Shown: one piece after another, positions 22,069 through 33,700 of the stretch
Position numbering within the stretch: position 1 is the first letter of the stretch
Layout of the letters: every line of letters begins with the position of its first letter
From: Chlorops oryzae
Taxonomy: Eukaryota; Arthropoda; Insecta; Diptera; Chloropidae
NCBI GenBank assembly: GCA_020466095.1
Contig: CM035808.1
Coordinates: 25,499,508-25,563,507, forward strand
Direction: 5' to 3'
DNA: 64,000 nt
Notes under the pieces: generated by a model
Database searches by the model: none
Told to the model about the DNA's origin: nothing
Seen by the model: only the letters and a program-made list of their open reading frames with translations
Program-made: the position numbers and the translations under genes

Positions 22069-22816
22069 TGTTGTGAGTCTCTCCCAAACTCACATGTGGT
22101 CACCTTAAACCGAAAGCAAAAGGCAGTGACCTGCATTTATGAATTTCACTTCAAGGTGATTCCAAGCTACTCAAAAACACTGTCCAGCGTAAAATTGCTG
22201 ACAAATTCAAACATGCAGTTCGGCCGCTGGTAACAACAACAACACTGGCACAGTATATGCCCGATTGACAAACATCAGCGCTGGCGCAGCGAATGCACAA
22301 TAGCAATCCGATCGCTGGCAATAACAACAACAACACACGTCAAGAGTTTTTACGTAAAAGCAACAACAACTACAAAAGAAGAACTAAGAACATCGGAATA
22401 GCTGTATGTAGTAACAACAACAATATGGCATGTTGGTACAATTGCGGGTGAAGGTCGCGGTTAAGCTTATGCAATATGTTCGGGAAGAATCGACGACGAT
22501 CGCGGACCATGGGAATATTCGATATTGCAAGATCAGCAATATTGATCTATATAAACGGAGCTTCGATGACTGGAACGGGACTTCTGCGAGCGTACTCACC
22601 AAAGGGCCACGACGGAGAAGTTAATAGAGTAGTCTTTTAAATAATAACAGAAAACTTGTATTTAATTTGAATTAAATAAAAGGATAATTAATTGAAATCC
22701 TTTGTGTTCCTTTTTATTTGTGTAAAGGACCCCATTATATCCTACGGTGTACTTGCCTGACGTGCGTACCTACCCAAGTGCCACGGCGTTAGGTAATTGC
22801 ACCGTAGGATACAACA
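22069..22816 (+). repeat. 5' LTR
   Basis: 748 bp, TG...CA termini. The centre is rich in CAACAACAA and CAATAACAA runs. AATAAA at 22675-22680 is a plausible polyadenylation signal. Near its end a 12-bp inverted repeat, TATCCTACGGTG (22738-22749) and its complement (22800-22811), frames a 50-nt loop. Confidence 0.95.
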
Positions 22817-22820
22817 TTTA

Positions 22821-22838
22821 TGGCGCAGCCGGTATTCG
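22821..22838 (+). other. Primer binding site (tRNA-Ser type)
   Basis: TGGCGCAGCCGGTATTCG begins four bases after the 5' LTR. TGG followed by CGCAG and CGG is the complement expected for the CCA-tailed 3' end of insect tRNA-Ser, with a mismatch. Confidence 0.7.
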
Positions 22839-22929
22839 ACTGACTTTCAGTTGGATCGAAATCAGTTCTCTAAAAGTTTTTTTAAATTATTGATCGTTGT
22901 GCGGTTTAATTTTTGACGCTATTCAGCTA

Positions 22930-23186
22930 AATTGGGGCTGTGACAGTCTTAAACAGTAATTAGTTATTACCAAACTTGCAGAAAAGCTCGTCAAATTGAA
23001 CTGCATTAGCGACTATAATTTTTAAGCAAAGTTTATATCGACAAGGTTTGCTTGCCAATATAACTGAGCAAAAAGCTTGAAAGAATATTAAAATTTTATA
23101 CCAAAAGTGTACATACATGATCGGCTACGAAATATCGCCTTGAATTGGGGCTGTGACAGTCTTAAACAGTAATTAGTTATTACCAA
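22930..23186 (+). repeat. 44-bp direct repeat in the retrotransposon leader
   Basis: The sequence starting AATTGGGGCTGTGACAGTCT occurs at 22930-22973 and identically at 23143-23186, 213 bp apart, between the primer site and the ORF. It may be part of the RNA packaging leader or the trace of an internal duplication. Confidence 0.85.
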
Positions 23187-23860
23187 GACAAGCCGAATAA
23201 AAATTCGTAAGCAAGATTGTATGGTAAAACGCTTGTAGAATATTTTTATTTTTGAAGAATACCAATGCTTTCAAAATAAATATCCTTATAAAAAGTAAAA
23301 ATAAGTTTTTTGTTAATAAAAAGCTGGAATAATTGGCCGAAACGGAACTGTTTCCAGTTTTAAAAAGTGGCGAAGTCACATACCGAAGAAGCTAAATATT
23401 CTATTGCTATTATTTTTTTTGTAAATTTAAACCATAACGGATTGAATAAGTAATTTCAAATTTTATTTTAATACAAGTTTAAAGTTTAAAATTTGAAAAA
23501 GTTTTTAAGTTTAAAAAGAAAAAGTGAAAACAAGCTTTTTTTAAATAATTGTCAACGGTAGCTGTCCAACGCAGAATAAATAAAACGAAAATGGTAAGTA
23601 CAAAAAACCTTAAATAAAAAATTTTTTTCGCCCAGAGTCCTTTTTGTTACCGATGAATTGCAATATTTTTGTGATATAATATCAAAATAAGAATTGCTCG
23701 GTTATTTGCATATTTTCAGGAAAATGAGTCATTTAGAGAAAAAACGGCATAATAAATTGAGTAAACGGTTTTGTAATCATAGTCAAAATGTAGCCACTTA
23801 GATATCAATTATCTACGCAAATTTATATAGTAGAATTAGTATTGATGGATCAGAAATAAA

Positions 23861-25402
23861 ATGCCATTTTTCAAAAAATCAGAAGGACATAAGACCTTCA
23901 TTGAAGATTTAGATAGGTCCCGAATATATAATAGAATAAAAAATGTAGAAAGTAAAAAGGAAAATTTGTTGAAAATTAAGAAAGATTTTCGGAATTTTGG
24001 AGTCGAAGATGAAATTAATCTAGAGTTTGTAAAAAAAGTAAAGAATATAGAAAGTAAAAAGGAAAATCTGTTGAAACTTATTAAGAAAGATTTTCGGAAT
24101 TTGGGAGTCGAAGATGAAATTAACATAGAGTTTGTAAATAAGGTAAAAAATATTGAGAGTAAAAAAGAAAAGTTATTGAAGTATAAGCCTCCATATAAAA
24201 CAGATGAAAAAGGTTATCTAGTAACTTATTTTCATTCTCACAATATGTTATTATTTAATGAGAAAAATGAAGAAAAGGGGCAAGACAGAGAAAGCATCAT
24301 ATCTCTTTGCCAGGTAGATAATAAAAAAGAACCAGCTAAAGAAGGCAAAAGGATTGAAACTTTGATGAATAAAAACGAAGATATACTAAAATTTTTATTT
24401 TTATCGATATCTTTTGTGTTATTCATTTTAACTTTTTTAATCGAAAAAGTCATAGTAAGCTGTGTTTGGGCTTATATAATCTGGGATGAACATAAAAAAC
24501 AAATTAATAGAAAAAAAGTCAGTAACTATAATGAATCTGCACTTAAAATTGAAGGTTCACAATCAGTGTCCGACGACATATTTGTAGTATTTTCTCGTGG
24601 ACAAGCTATAAATGATAGGGTTGCCTTGTTAGTGGACACTGGGCCGGATAAAAGTTTGATGAAGTCAGATGTATTGAAAATAGGAACTGATTCAGGAAAA
24701 AGCAGATTTGGAGAAAATATAGACATTCAGAAAAACGTAGAGCTTGTGCATTCAGAGCTAAGTCAATCAGAGTCACTTCAACTCGTCGTTCCCAACATCG
24801 ATAAGATTTGTATTGCAGAGGCAGTTACGATAAAAGCGAGGGAAGCGAAAGTGGCACCGATTTTCGAGAAAATAGTGTTGGACGATAAGGAAATTGAGAA
24901 AAAAGAAATTAATGATAAAAAGGGACTATCTAGCGGTGGGGATGCTGTGATTAAAATGTCGAATGTATTGGAGTACGAGTTCGACGAGGAGTTCGAGGAT
25001 AATTTTTGTGGTAAAAATAGTAATGAAGAAATTGAATTCGGCAAGGAGGTCGAGAATAATTCTTGTGGTACTAGAAGAGATGGTACTAATGGTAATAAAG
25101 AAGTAATTGAAGATATTTTGAAAGAAAATCCACCAGATAGAGATAGAAATCCCCATGAGAAGGTATCAGTTAAAAATGTAAACCTAAATGAAGAGTCAGA
25201 GGTTAGAGAGCTGACGCTGTACGAGTATTTCAAAAGTCCGAATGTAATGCAAATATCAATTCAAAAGTTTTTCTCCATTGTAAAAGAATCTGTTCTCATA
25301 CAAAGCAAATCTAAATTAAAATTCTTTCAAATTCAGATAAAACATAGAAGAGAATCAAAAGATCTAGACAAATTTTTCGCCCATAACTATAATGTGCCGT
25401 AG
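23861..25402 (+). CDS. 513-aa retrotransposon protein: repeats, membrane segment, DTG motif
   Basis: This is the only long frame of the LTR element. Residues 27-106 hold two full copies and one partial copy of a charged repeat of about 34 aa built on ESKKENLLK..KKDFRN.GVEDEIN. Residues 177-207 (FLFLSISFVLFILTFLIEKV, then IVSCVWAYII) form one or two hydrophobic membrane-like segments. RVALLVDTGPDKSLMKSDVL at 253-272 has the hydrophobic-hydrophobic-Asp-Thr-Gly pattern of a retropepsin active site. The rest (275-513) is acidic and Ser/Glu/Lys-rich without a zinc knuckle or recognisable capsid. I do not recognise the protein as a whole. It could be a decayed, fused Gag-protease or a novel accessory protein. 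The open frame in such a young element suggests selection or very recent origin. Confidence 0.7.
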   Translation: MPFFKKSEGHKTFIEDLDRSRIYNRIKNVESKKENLLKIKKDFRNFGVEDEINLEFVKKVKNIESKKENLLKLIKKDFRNLGVEDEINIEFVNKVKNIESKKEKLLKYKPPYKTDEKGYLVTYFHSHNMLLFNEKNEEKGQDRESIISLCQVDNKKEPAKEGKRIETLMNKNEDILKFLFLSISFVLFILTFLIEKVIVSCVWAYIIWDEHKKQINRKKVSNYNESALKIEGSQSVSDDIFVVFSRGQAINDRVALLVDTGPDKSLMKSDVLKIGTDSGKSRFGENIDIQKNVELVHSELSQSESLQLVVPNIDKICIAEAVTIKAREAKVAPIFEKIVLDDKEIEKKEINDKKGLSSGGDAVIKMSNVLEYEFDEEFEDNFCGKNSNEEIEFGKEVENNSCGTRRDGTNGNKEVIEDILKENPPDRDRNPHEKVSVKNVNLNEESEVRELTLYEYFKSPNVMQISIQKFFSIVKESVLIQSKSKLKFFQIQIKHRRESKDLDKFFAHNYNVP

Positions 25403-26198
25403 CTTTATTAAAAATTCAAAATACTGTCCCAAAACATAGGTTCATCTCGACTAAAACGAGAGCTGACTGTTTTTATATCTAATCATTACTGTCACAAAAA
25501 ATTTCTTTTTAATATCGCTTGCTGCGATGTCTAAATAAGGAATGACAACGAAAAATAAAAATATAATTCAAATAAATTCCGTTACAAATAGAAAAAAAAA
25601 AAAAAAAACATTTTTTTTGAAACATTGCGGTTATACGAATTTTCAAGTTTTGTAACATCTATTTTGTCTCATATTGTAAATGCAGACGTTTCACCTCTCC
25701 GAGTGAAGAATTTCACGACGTTGAAATAAGCAGGAGGGACTCAGGGCAAATAATGTCTACTTTTATTATCTTTCAAGGTAAACCAACGAGAAGGACCGGA
25801 AGAATTTAAGAGAGAAAAAAGGAGATATAATAAGTTGGTAAATATAAAAAAAACACATTTATACAAATATTTGCAAAATATTGGTATATATGTATGTACA
25901 TATATCAAGAGACATCTAATTCAAAATAATACCTTGAAAGCATAGGTATTTTTGCGCTTATAACTAAGTTTGAATGAAAGAAAAATGTATATATATATAT
26001 ATAATATATATTCAAATACAAATTATATATATATATATTGAAATAAAAAAAAAAAAGAGTAAATAGAAAGAATATGGTAGAATAGAAGTATTTTAAAACC
26101 ATTCACCGAATAAAAGAGAATGTTAAAACACAAAATTATTAAGAAAAAGAAAATCAAATTATATATGTAAAATGGAAAACAAAATAAGATAAAGAACA

Positions 26199-26232
<34 letters not shown>

Positions 26233-27233
26233 TATAAAATAAATAAATAAAAATTTCGAGAAAAGGTAAATTACAAATTTTTATCAATTTTTAATTACGG
26301 TGACGGGTACATCATAAGAAAACAATATATGTATTGTTAATTGTGAAATCAAACGGTAGAAAAAAAAATTATATTCACAGACAAAAACCTCAAAGTATAG
26401 GTACCTTACAAAACTTTTGTTTTTGAAACTCTTATAAACAAAGTACAATTTTAGAAAAATAATGAAAAAAAAAAGGAATTATAAAAGAAAATATGAATTT
26501 GCAAACGATAAAACATAAGTGGTAAAATAAAAAAAAAAATAAACAATAAATAAATTATACATGATTGTTAAACAAGCTGCAAGAAAATCAATTCAAAACA
26601 TTATATAGATAATAAGAAAATATACTACGAAATAAATTTTATATTAGATTTAAGCCCAACGAATGGTCTGGATACGCACTATCGAAACAGCGGGAGTATC
26701 GTTTAAACAACAGAAGTAGTATACATCGAACACGCATCAACATAAATCTCACGATTCATCATTTGCCTCTAAACAACGTCTTCGCCAGCATTAGGCAAAC
26801 ATCTACATTTCTTATCAACCATCACCGTAAACGTAAACGTTTCAACATTGTCACCTTAAAATCATGAAGCAACCCAGCAACAGTAACGATGCATACTGTA
26901 TACATCATATGTTAACATTTTCGTTCATCTAAATCATCAGCAACTAATACGCGACTTCTTTAAGAAGGGGAGGGAGTGAGTCAAGGTTGTCCCTAAATTA
27001 AAACCTCTGAACAACCTGCCAGCATTATTTTTCTTTAAACAACGTCTATGTGGTCACAACATCAGCAGCTCGTTTCAGCACAAGAAAGTTAGAGTAAACA
27101 TCGCAGCAAACACTCTCATCTTCCAAGTACGGGATACGTCAACTGAATGTTAATTTAAAACCGCAGCAGCCGCAATGTCAAAAGCGCATCCAATTCTGGG
27201 GTTTTCGATCATCGCTATGGAGCGATTTTCTTC
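25403..27233 (+). other. Non-coding 3' interior of the LTR element
   Basis: About 1.8 kb, very AT-rich from 25560 to 26640 with A and TA runs (26199-26238). From 26650 to 27233 it has more balanced base composition but no ORF. A second purine run, AAGAAGGGGAGGGAGTGAG (26960-26978), resembles the true polypurine tract. Polymerase genes would be expected here in an autonomous relative; none is present. Confidence 0.7.
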
Positions 27234-27246
27234 AAAGGGGGAGGGA
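27234..27246 (+). other. Polypurine tract
   Basis: AAAGGGGGAGGGA lies directly before the 3' LTR; it is the expected plus-strand primer. Confidence 0.88.
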
Positions 27247-27994
27247 TGTTGTGAGTCTCTCCCAAACTCACATGTGGTCACCTTAAACCGAAAGCAAAAG
27301 GCAGTGACCTGCATTTATGAATTTCACTTCAAGGTGATTCCAAGCTACTCAAAAACACTGTCCAGCGTAAAATTGCTGACAAATTCAAACATGCAGTTCG
27401 GCCGCTGGTAACAACAACAACACTGGCACAGTATATGCCCGATTGACAAACATCAGCGCTGGCGCAGCGAATGCACAATAGCAATCCGATCGCTGGCAAT
27501 AACAACAACAACACACGTCAAGAGTTTTTACGTAAAAGCAACAACAACTACAAAAGAAGAACTAAGAACATCGGAATAGCTGTATGTAGTAACAACAACA
27601 ATATGGCATGTTGGTACAATTGCGGGTGAAGGTCGCGGTTAAGCTTATGCAATATGTTCGGGAAGAATCGACGACGATCGCGGACCATGGGAATATTCGA
27701 TATTGCAAGATCAGCAATATTGATCTATATAAACGGAGCTTCGATGACTGGAACGGGACTTCTGCGAGCGTACTCACCAAAGGGCCACGACGGAGAAGTT
27801 AATAGAGTAGTCTTTTAAATAATAACAGAAAACTTGTATTTAATTTGAATTAAATAAAAGGATAATTAATTGAAATCCTTTGTGTTCCTTTTTATTTGTG
27901 TAAAGGACCCCATTATATCCTACGGTGTACTTGCCTGACGTGCGTACCTACCCAAGTGCCACGGCGTTAGGTAATTGCACCGTAGGATACAACA
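27247..27994 (+). repeat. 3' LTR
   Basis: 748 bp, indistinguishable from the 5' LTR in every part compared, including the three small frames and the end hairpin. It is followed by the ACCA target duplication. Confidence 0.95.
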
Positions 27995-28018
27995 ACCATT
28001 GGAGTTATCGATGGTTCT

Positions 28019-28256
28019 ATGTATCGATTGTTGGATTAATCGATTAGTCGAATAATCGATTATTCCAATAATAATAAATAAAATTAAAATAAAATTATTG
28101 GAATAATCGATTAGTCAAATAATCGATTATTGGAATAATCGATTAGTCAAATAATCGATTATTGGAATAATGGATTATTTGAATTATTGATTATTGAAGT
28201 TATCTTTCATTAGAATTCTCGATTATTAAAATTATCGATTATTAAAATAATCGATC
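28019..28256. repeat. ATCGATTATT-type palindromic tandem repeat
   Basis: Irregular repeats of AATAATCGATTAGTCAAAT and AATCGATTATTGG make a local satellite. Similar but fewer motifs lie left of the LTR element (21745-21832), so the retrotransposon may have landed in a pre-existing array. Confidence 0.75.
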
Positions 28257-29834
28257 TTATATGGGTTTTTCCAAACGGACGTGACAGTTGCTTTAGCAAT
28301 TTTAAGTCCCGAATTGAAGAATGTGGAAAATGGTAATTTTGTTTCTATTATGGCGCAGTTCTTCCGGACTTTGATACTTATCAAAATTTTATGCAGATCA
28401 GAAAGGCAATTAGATATGCTCGGACGTGACAAAAAGTTTACTTTTTTCTGGAAATACCCATATGCAGATTCAAAGAAATACTCAGAAATTTAGCATCTTT
28501 TTGGAGGAGAAATTTTTATGTTATTTGCATTTATAGAATAAATTTGAAAAGTTTTTTTTTTATATTTTTCAGTTAATTGGTTTTAAGCAATGCTTGCGTG
28601 TAAAATACTTTTTAATGAACGCGCACACAAAATATCAACGCTGTTTTGAATGGAGTAGTATTAAAAACGAAATGCAATTCCGAGAGTGGCTTCAGTCATC
28701 CAAAAACTCTTGAGCGGTTCGTTTTGAGCGGCAAAACTAATGCGGGATTATCTGTTTGCATGTTTTTTTTTTTGTGCGTAAAATTATTTAAAATAAAAAG
28801 AAACTTTTTATTTCTAAAAGTTTTTCTTAGCCATGACTTATAATTGTGCAAGCAATTGATAGTGCCAGTTTTGCAAGAAGACAAAAAGTTAATAACACAA
28901 CATTAAGTCGAACTGAGCAAAAAATAAAAACAAATAAAAGTTAAATAAATAAAAACTTCAAAAAAACTTTCACGTTCACTGAGCAGGTGAGGCAAACTTT
29001 TGCGTATATACACATACATTTATTTATGAAAAATAAAGTTGACGAAAAATCGAAAAAAATTATATCAATTGAAAAATCGCGAATAAGATTCACGTGAGCA
29101 AAGCGTTGAAAATTGGTAGCAAAATTGGAATGCCACAGAAGTTTTTTTATATGTCAACTTAAGTTATTTCAATTCAATATTTTGGCCCTTAAACTTATTT
29201 GAAAGCTCTTTCCGTTACCTTGTGACAAGCATGGAAAGCCCAAAGACAAGTGATTGCGAAATACCAATGGACAAAATAATAAAAATAAGAAATAATTGTT
29301 GAAATTTCGCAAAAAGGAGAATAACAATTGAAATTATTATTTCACTTTGTTTTTGTTTTTTTTTTTTTTCAACATCTATTCATTTTTATCCGTTAAGCAC
29401 TTAAGTTATTGAAAATTTGACAGCAAGTGACCCTTCACAAGATCAACAAATTTCTTCTCTTGGCAAAAGTCTATTAGCCTTCGCACGTCCTTATGAAAAA
29501 AATACACTAAAAACTCCTTGGGTAAAAAGAAGATTTCATCATTAAACAAATACCATTAAATTTTATTGACTTTGCAAAAAGATGCCAAAGCATATGCAAA
29601 ATATGCTGCGGTACAAAAAAGCCTTGAACAAATATTGCTTTATTGGTCTTGCAATTTAATTTGAAGCGGTGAGACGATGCGGTAATAGTCGGACATAAGT
29701 AGACGCGCCTCTCATGTGCAGACAGAGTCATTTAATCGTAACCGACCGACTGACTCCGACCAATGTATGCATGTTCAAACTTTTACCGGATATGCAACGA
29801 GTAACCTCATCACTTATCAAAACAATAGACACAC
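28257..29834. other. Spacer, nothing recognised
   Basis: AT-rich sequence with homopolymer T runs (28550-28565, 29348-29370). Short frames lack homology. Confidence 0.5.
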
Positions 29835-30081
29835 TTAACCGTTTCGCGCCTACTGGGACAATACGTCCCACTCAGTTAAAGATTGATTTTTTCTATTGGG
29901 ACATATGTGTCCCATCTAAAACTGGTATTGGAATTATACATATATCCCAGGATGACCGAAGGACATTCGAAATTTTTGAGCATGCAGAACTTGTTTTTTT
30001 TGCTCCTTTATACATTTCTGCAATCAGTTAAAAAAAAAAATTCCTGTCTTTTGAGAAAAAACTCCGGCGCGAAAGGGTTAA
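29835..30081. mobile_element. piggyBac-like MITE (TTAA target sites)
   Basis: The termini read TTAACCGTTTCGCGCC on the left and, as complement, TTAACCCTTTCGCGCC on the right, 15 of 16 bases matching. They begin with the TTAA target sequence and the CC start of piggyBac-family ends. The interior of about 240 bp is non-coding. Two internal GGGACA..GTCCCA palindromes lie at 29858-29916. Confidence 0.8.
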
Positions 30082-30454
30082 GACATGAAAGTCCACATTG
30101 AAATAAAAAATTAAAAAATTTAACTGAGTTACGCTATTGAAAATAGGAAAAGACAATGTTACGTGTTTTTTGTTGGTGAAAAGTAATTATTTTGTGGGAT
30201 GGTTTAAGGGGCATGGTGTTATACATAAATTGACCCATACTTATTAAGCCACATTGTTGCAATGCAATCGTGTGCCTTGGCAATTATTTTTTATTCTTAT
30301 ATTTAAAGTCGACTTTGAGGCATACTTTTGAAATGGCGGTGATAACTAATGCGATTTATTGCTTATCCTGCGTGTGTTGATTATGGGGCCATCATTATTA
30401 AGGGCTCAATAATCGTAGGGAATCAACGCTGAGTGTATTTTACTTTTTCCATTG

Positions 30455-30614
30455 TACAGTCGAAACTCTCTATAACGAAGTTCTCTCTATAGTGATTTTA
30501 TCTGAAGGCTTTTAGGCTACAGTTTTAGTGCATTTTTGCTCCTAATAACGAATTGTCTCTATAACCAATATATAAAAGGTCCCTTGAAATTCGTTATGGA
30601 GAGTTTCGACTGTA
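30455..30614. mobile_element. Tc1/mariner-pogo-type MITE
   Basis: TA plus CAGTCGAAACTCTCTATAACGAA on the left is mirrored at 30590-30614, with TA dinucleotides outside (30455-30456, 30613-30614). The terminal repeats are about 23 bp with one mismatch, and the whole is 160 bp. A degenerate relative lies at 39260-39403. Confidence 0.82.
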
Positions 30615-30647
30615 CCATAAATATTAAAATTTATGTTTTCTTATATA

Positions 30648-30777
30648 GGTCCGGTTTATACTAGTCAATTACGATTGAAGAGTTTCTAACACTTGTAATC
30701 GATTCCACTCCCCGTCGCCTTCGTGTCGACATATGTTGGCAACTCTTCAATCAGAATTTCTTGCTCTAAACCGGACC
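30648..30777. repeat. Short foldback MITE, GGTCCGGTTTA ends
   Basis: The 130-bp unit has inverted ends GGTCCGGTTTA and inner arms GATTGAAGAGTT, so about 38 bp of each arm can pair. It lies 34 bp from the previous MITE. No TSD is evident. Confidence 0.65.
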
Positions 30778-33700
30778 AAAGAGTGCACATACTGTCTAAG
30801 AACGATTCCCATCGAATATTGCTTAGAAGGAAGCTAACCCCGGAACCACATGAATACAGAGACACGTCCATTTTTATAAAATTCACTTCCCTCTCACTCT
30901 GAAGACTCGCACACTAACCCCTTGGTACTCAGAAGATCCCCAATTATCATGATAAATTCGGGTGTTCCACATATTACCAATAATTCATTTATGGATCATA
31001 ATGTTTTATGGTCCATGAATCCTCTCAAATCTCTTGATATCAATAGAATTCTTCTCAAACTAATCTCATAATCATTTCATAAAGATCAGAGCAAATGAAT
31101 TTTATTTTTTCGAAAGGCTGACGCGTCAGAATATTTCATTTTTTTCCAACTGCAATACCTTTCGAAACTGACCCAAATCGGGTGCATTCACTTAAGTTTT
31201 ACATACCCGTTTTTGCATTTACTGCCATGCAGTCCTTTGGTGCTCTGTAACGACAGATTATTTTTTCTCAATATTCTGAATAATTTATTGCTTACAGGCG
31301 CTTAAAAAAAAAGAAAAAGTAGCTCACGTTTTCGAATGGCTCAAGAAAAAGTTAATGACTACTGATTTTTATTTATTTTATTTTTTTTTTTTTGCACATA
31401 GAAACTTCTCAATTTTCCCCCTTGCTGCTTTCGGCAATTATCACTCGACCAGCACACTTGACCATGGCATGCTCAATTGCGGCTTAAATACGAGTACTCG
31501 ATTTCGATTTTATTTTTAATTCATTTTCATTTTCTCTTTTTTTCCATTTCATTTCGAGACATGTCGGGCCAGTTTCTAAGAATCTTACATGCAACATATT
31601 TACGCTTCTAAATAGTGGACTGGCACTAAGCATTGGGAAAATCGGAGCTGAAAACGCCACCAAAACAAGCTTTAAGTCAAGTTCCAAATTTTTAAATTAA
31701 ATACGAATTTTCTCAAGTTTCGTCAACTTTAAGATCAACAACAAGATCTTGGCATTTTTGCAGCTTTCAGTTTATTGAAAAAAAAAAAACAAAAAAAAAA
31801 ACCTTGAGGCACTTAGCATTTATCTTGAAGGTTTCTTCAATGACTGGATTTTGTGCTTAATCGACGCAAGTGACTATCGTTTTTATTGAATGTTATTACC
31901 TACAAAAGTATGCTTATTAGTATGAATGAATGTTTACTTGTTTTGAAAGCAAGCATTACTTAAAGTACCTAATCAATTGGGGCCTTTCGCATATTCTGTT
32001 CATATTTCCAGAAATCTTTAAGAATTCCCCTGTTAACCCACTTTCAACGTTCCTCATCAAATGTAATTTCCTATGATTTAATATTCCGAGCACATGCTCT
32101 TGCAACGGTATTCTCTCTTTTTTTGCCGCAGCGACACTTCTGTGTCAAGCATATGCATTTAGGAAGCCAATTTGCGTGTTTGGCGTAAAGAAAAAGGTCT
32201 TTGCCTTTCAGGTGTGTTACAATTTGTAGGCTTGAAGACAATGTAGTGTTTATTTCCAGCAAGTATCTGATGCCCTAGTATGTGAACAAAAAAAGCTAAC
32301 AATAAATGGAATATTACATTCCAAGTAAGCTGGCTTTTCGAGTGCAGCGTATCGCGTTCGAGTGCCTCTTTGATTGTTGTAGCTTCATGCAAGACTGCAT
32401 TTTGATGCCGATTTGTTTCGTCGTCGTTCGCAATGAAGGAAATAACTCCGGAAACGAGTACTAATCTTTGCCGATGGCCAAACACTTTGAATGGATTTTC
32501 GATGGCGCGAAACAAGGAAGGCGGTCTAAACTGGAAAGTGAAAATAAAAAGGCGAAAATTTTCAATCGAATCGATCGTCAGCGGGGGAGGATCATCGAAG
32601 ATCAGACATATTGAAACTTATATCCACATATTATCCACTTCTATTGGATAATAAATCATCATTGAAATAACTCATTTCCCTAATAGTTTCCAAATCTTTA
32701 TCGTTCAAATTGAAAATCATTTTCAAAGTAATTTTCCATCGGCCTCTTCGTTTTTGAGCCATAAAGCTTTATTTGGCAATCAAAGAGAAAAATCTCAAGC
32801 CCTATTGCTTAAAGGCTTTGTGGTCCATTTCAAAACATTTATAAGCCTATTAATATTAAACCTTAGACTCTTTATTGATTCAATAAATTTTTTCTTATTA
32901 AAAAAGGCTTTGGAAATGCATAAATATCTCAATAATTCCATAAATAAATTATTTAAAGCATAAACAAACATAAACAAATTTTGGAAAGTTGTCACCATAA
33001 AAATATTAAAAAGAAGCCTTTTTTGTTTTTGTATCAATTCATTTCGAATGTTGTTCACCATTTATAAAAAAAAGAAAAACAAAAAAAAAAACAAAAAAAA
33101 AAACACAAAAGTTAGACTTATCATAATCAACGTGCAAAGTAAGCAAGGTCATGCAGCAGTCAAATGTGCACCTCATTATGATAATCGCTTGTTAAACTTT
33201 ATATCAAAGGTTGATTATCTCCAGCGATAGCTCTAGATGGTGTAACTTTATGGCTTCTTGAAAATAGCTTGATCATCGTGCGTAAGAAAATCTACAAAAA
33301 GCAGCACTTTTAAGCCGCATAGATTTTACAATTTCAAAATTATTTAAATATTGTCTTTAGTAACGTAAGAATTGAGTAAAACTTCGCATTAAATCCAACT
33401 TCCTCGATCAAAAAAAAAAAAAAACTTCTTAGGAAATCGAAGAGCTCGAGTGAAGCAACCGAGGAAATAGGCATGAGTATCTAAATTTATTGGCATGACA
33501 GCCGGTGAACTCGTGTGTAACGGTTTTTAATTGTGCAGCAATAAGAAATAAGGAGAAAAGGAAATGAAATAGTAAAATTGGATAAAGAAGAGTAACATTC
33601 GATGGGATTTCCTATATGTAGACACCGAAATGGCTCAGTGATTTATATTGTTGGGGTTTTTTGCTTAAAGATTTGGGTCAAAGTGCTTACCTATGTAGCT

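Larger units (their letters stand above)
22069..27994 (+). mobile_element. Complete non-autonomous LTR retrotransposon
   Basis: The 5,926-bp element has two 748-bp LTRs (22069-22816 and 27247-27994) that agree everywhere I compared them, including all small frames inside them. Each LTR starts TGTTGTGAGT and ends ATACAACA. The 4-bp target duplication ACCA lies at 22065-22068 and 27995-27998, the size typical of Ty3/gypsy elements. A primer binding site TGGCGCAGCCGGT at 22821 resembles the tRNA-Ser site of insect gypsy-group elements. A polypurine tract AAAGGGGGAGGGA (27234-27246) abuts the 3' LTR. The 4.4-kb interior has one long ORF and no reverse transcriptase, RNase H or integrase, so it must be mobilised in trans. 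Confidence 0.93.

Noticed and set aside
22151..22624. Three small frames inside the LTR
   Set aside because: They recur identically in the other LTR simply because the LTRs are identical; CAACAA-type runs give poly-Leu/Tyr translations.
25403..26650. Hidden reverse transcriptase or integrase in the LTR element
   Set aside because: All six frames are densely stopped and lack the YxDD, DDE or HHCC signatures.
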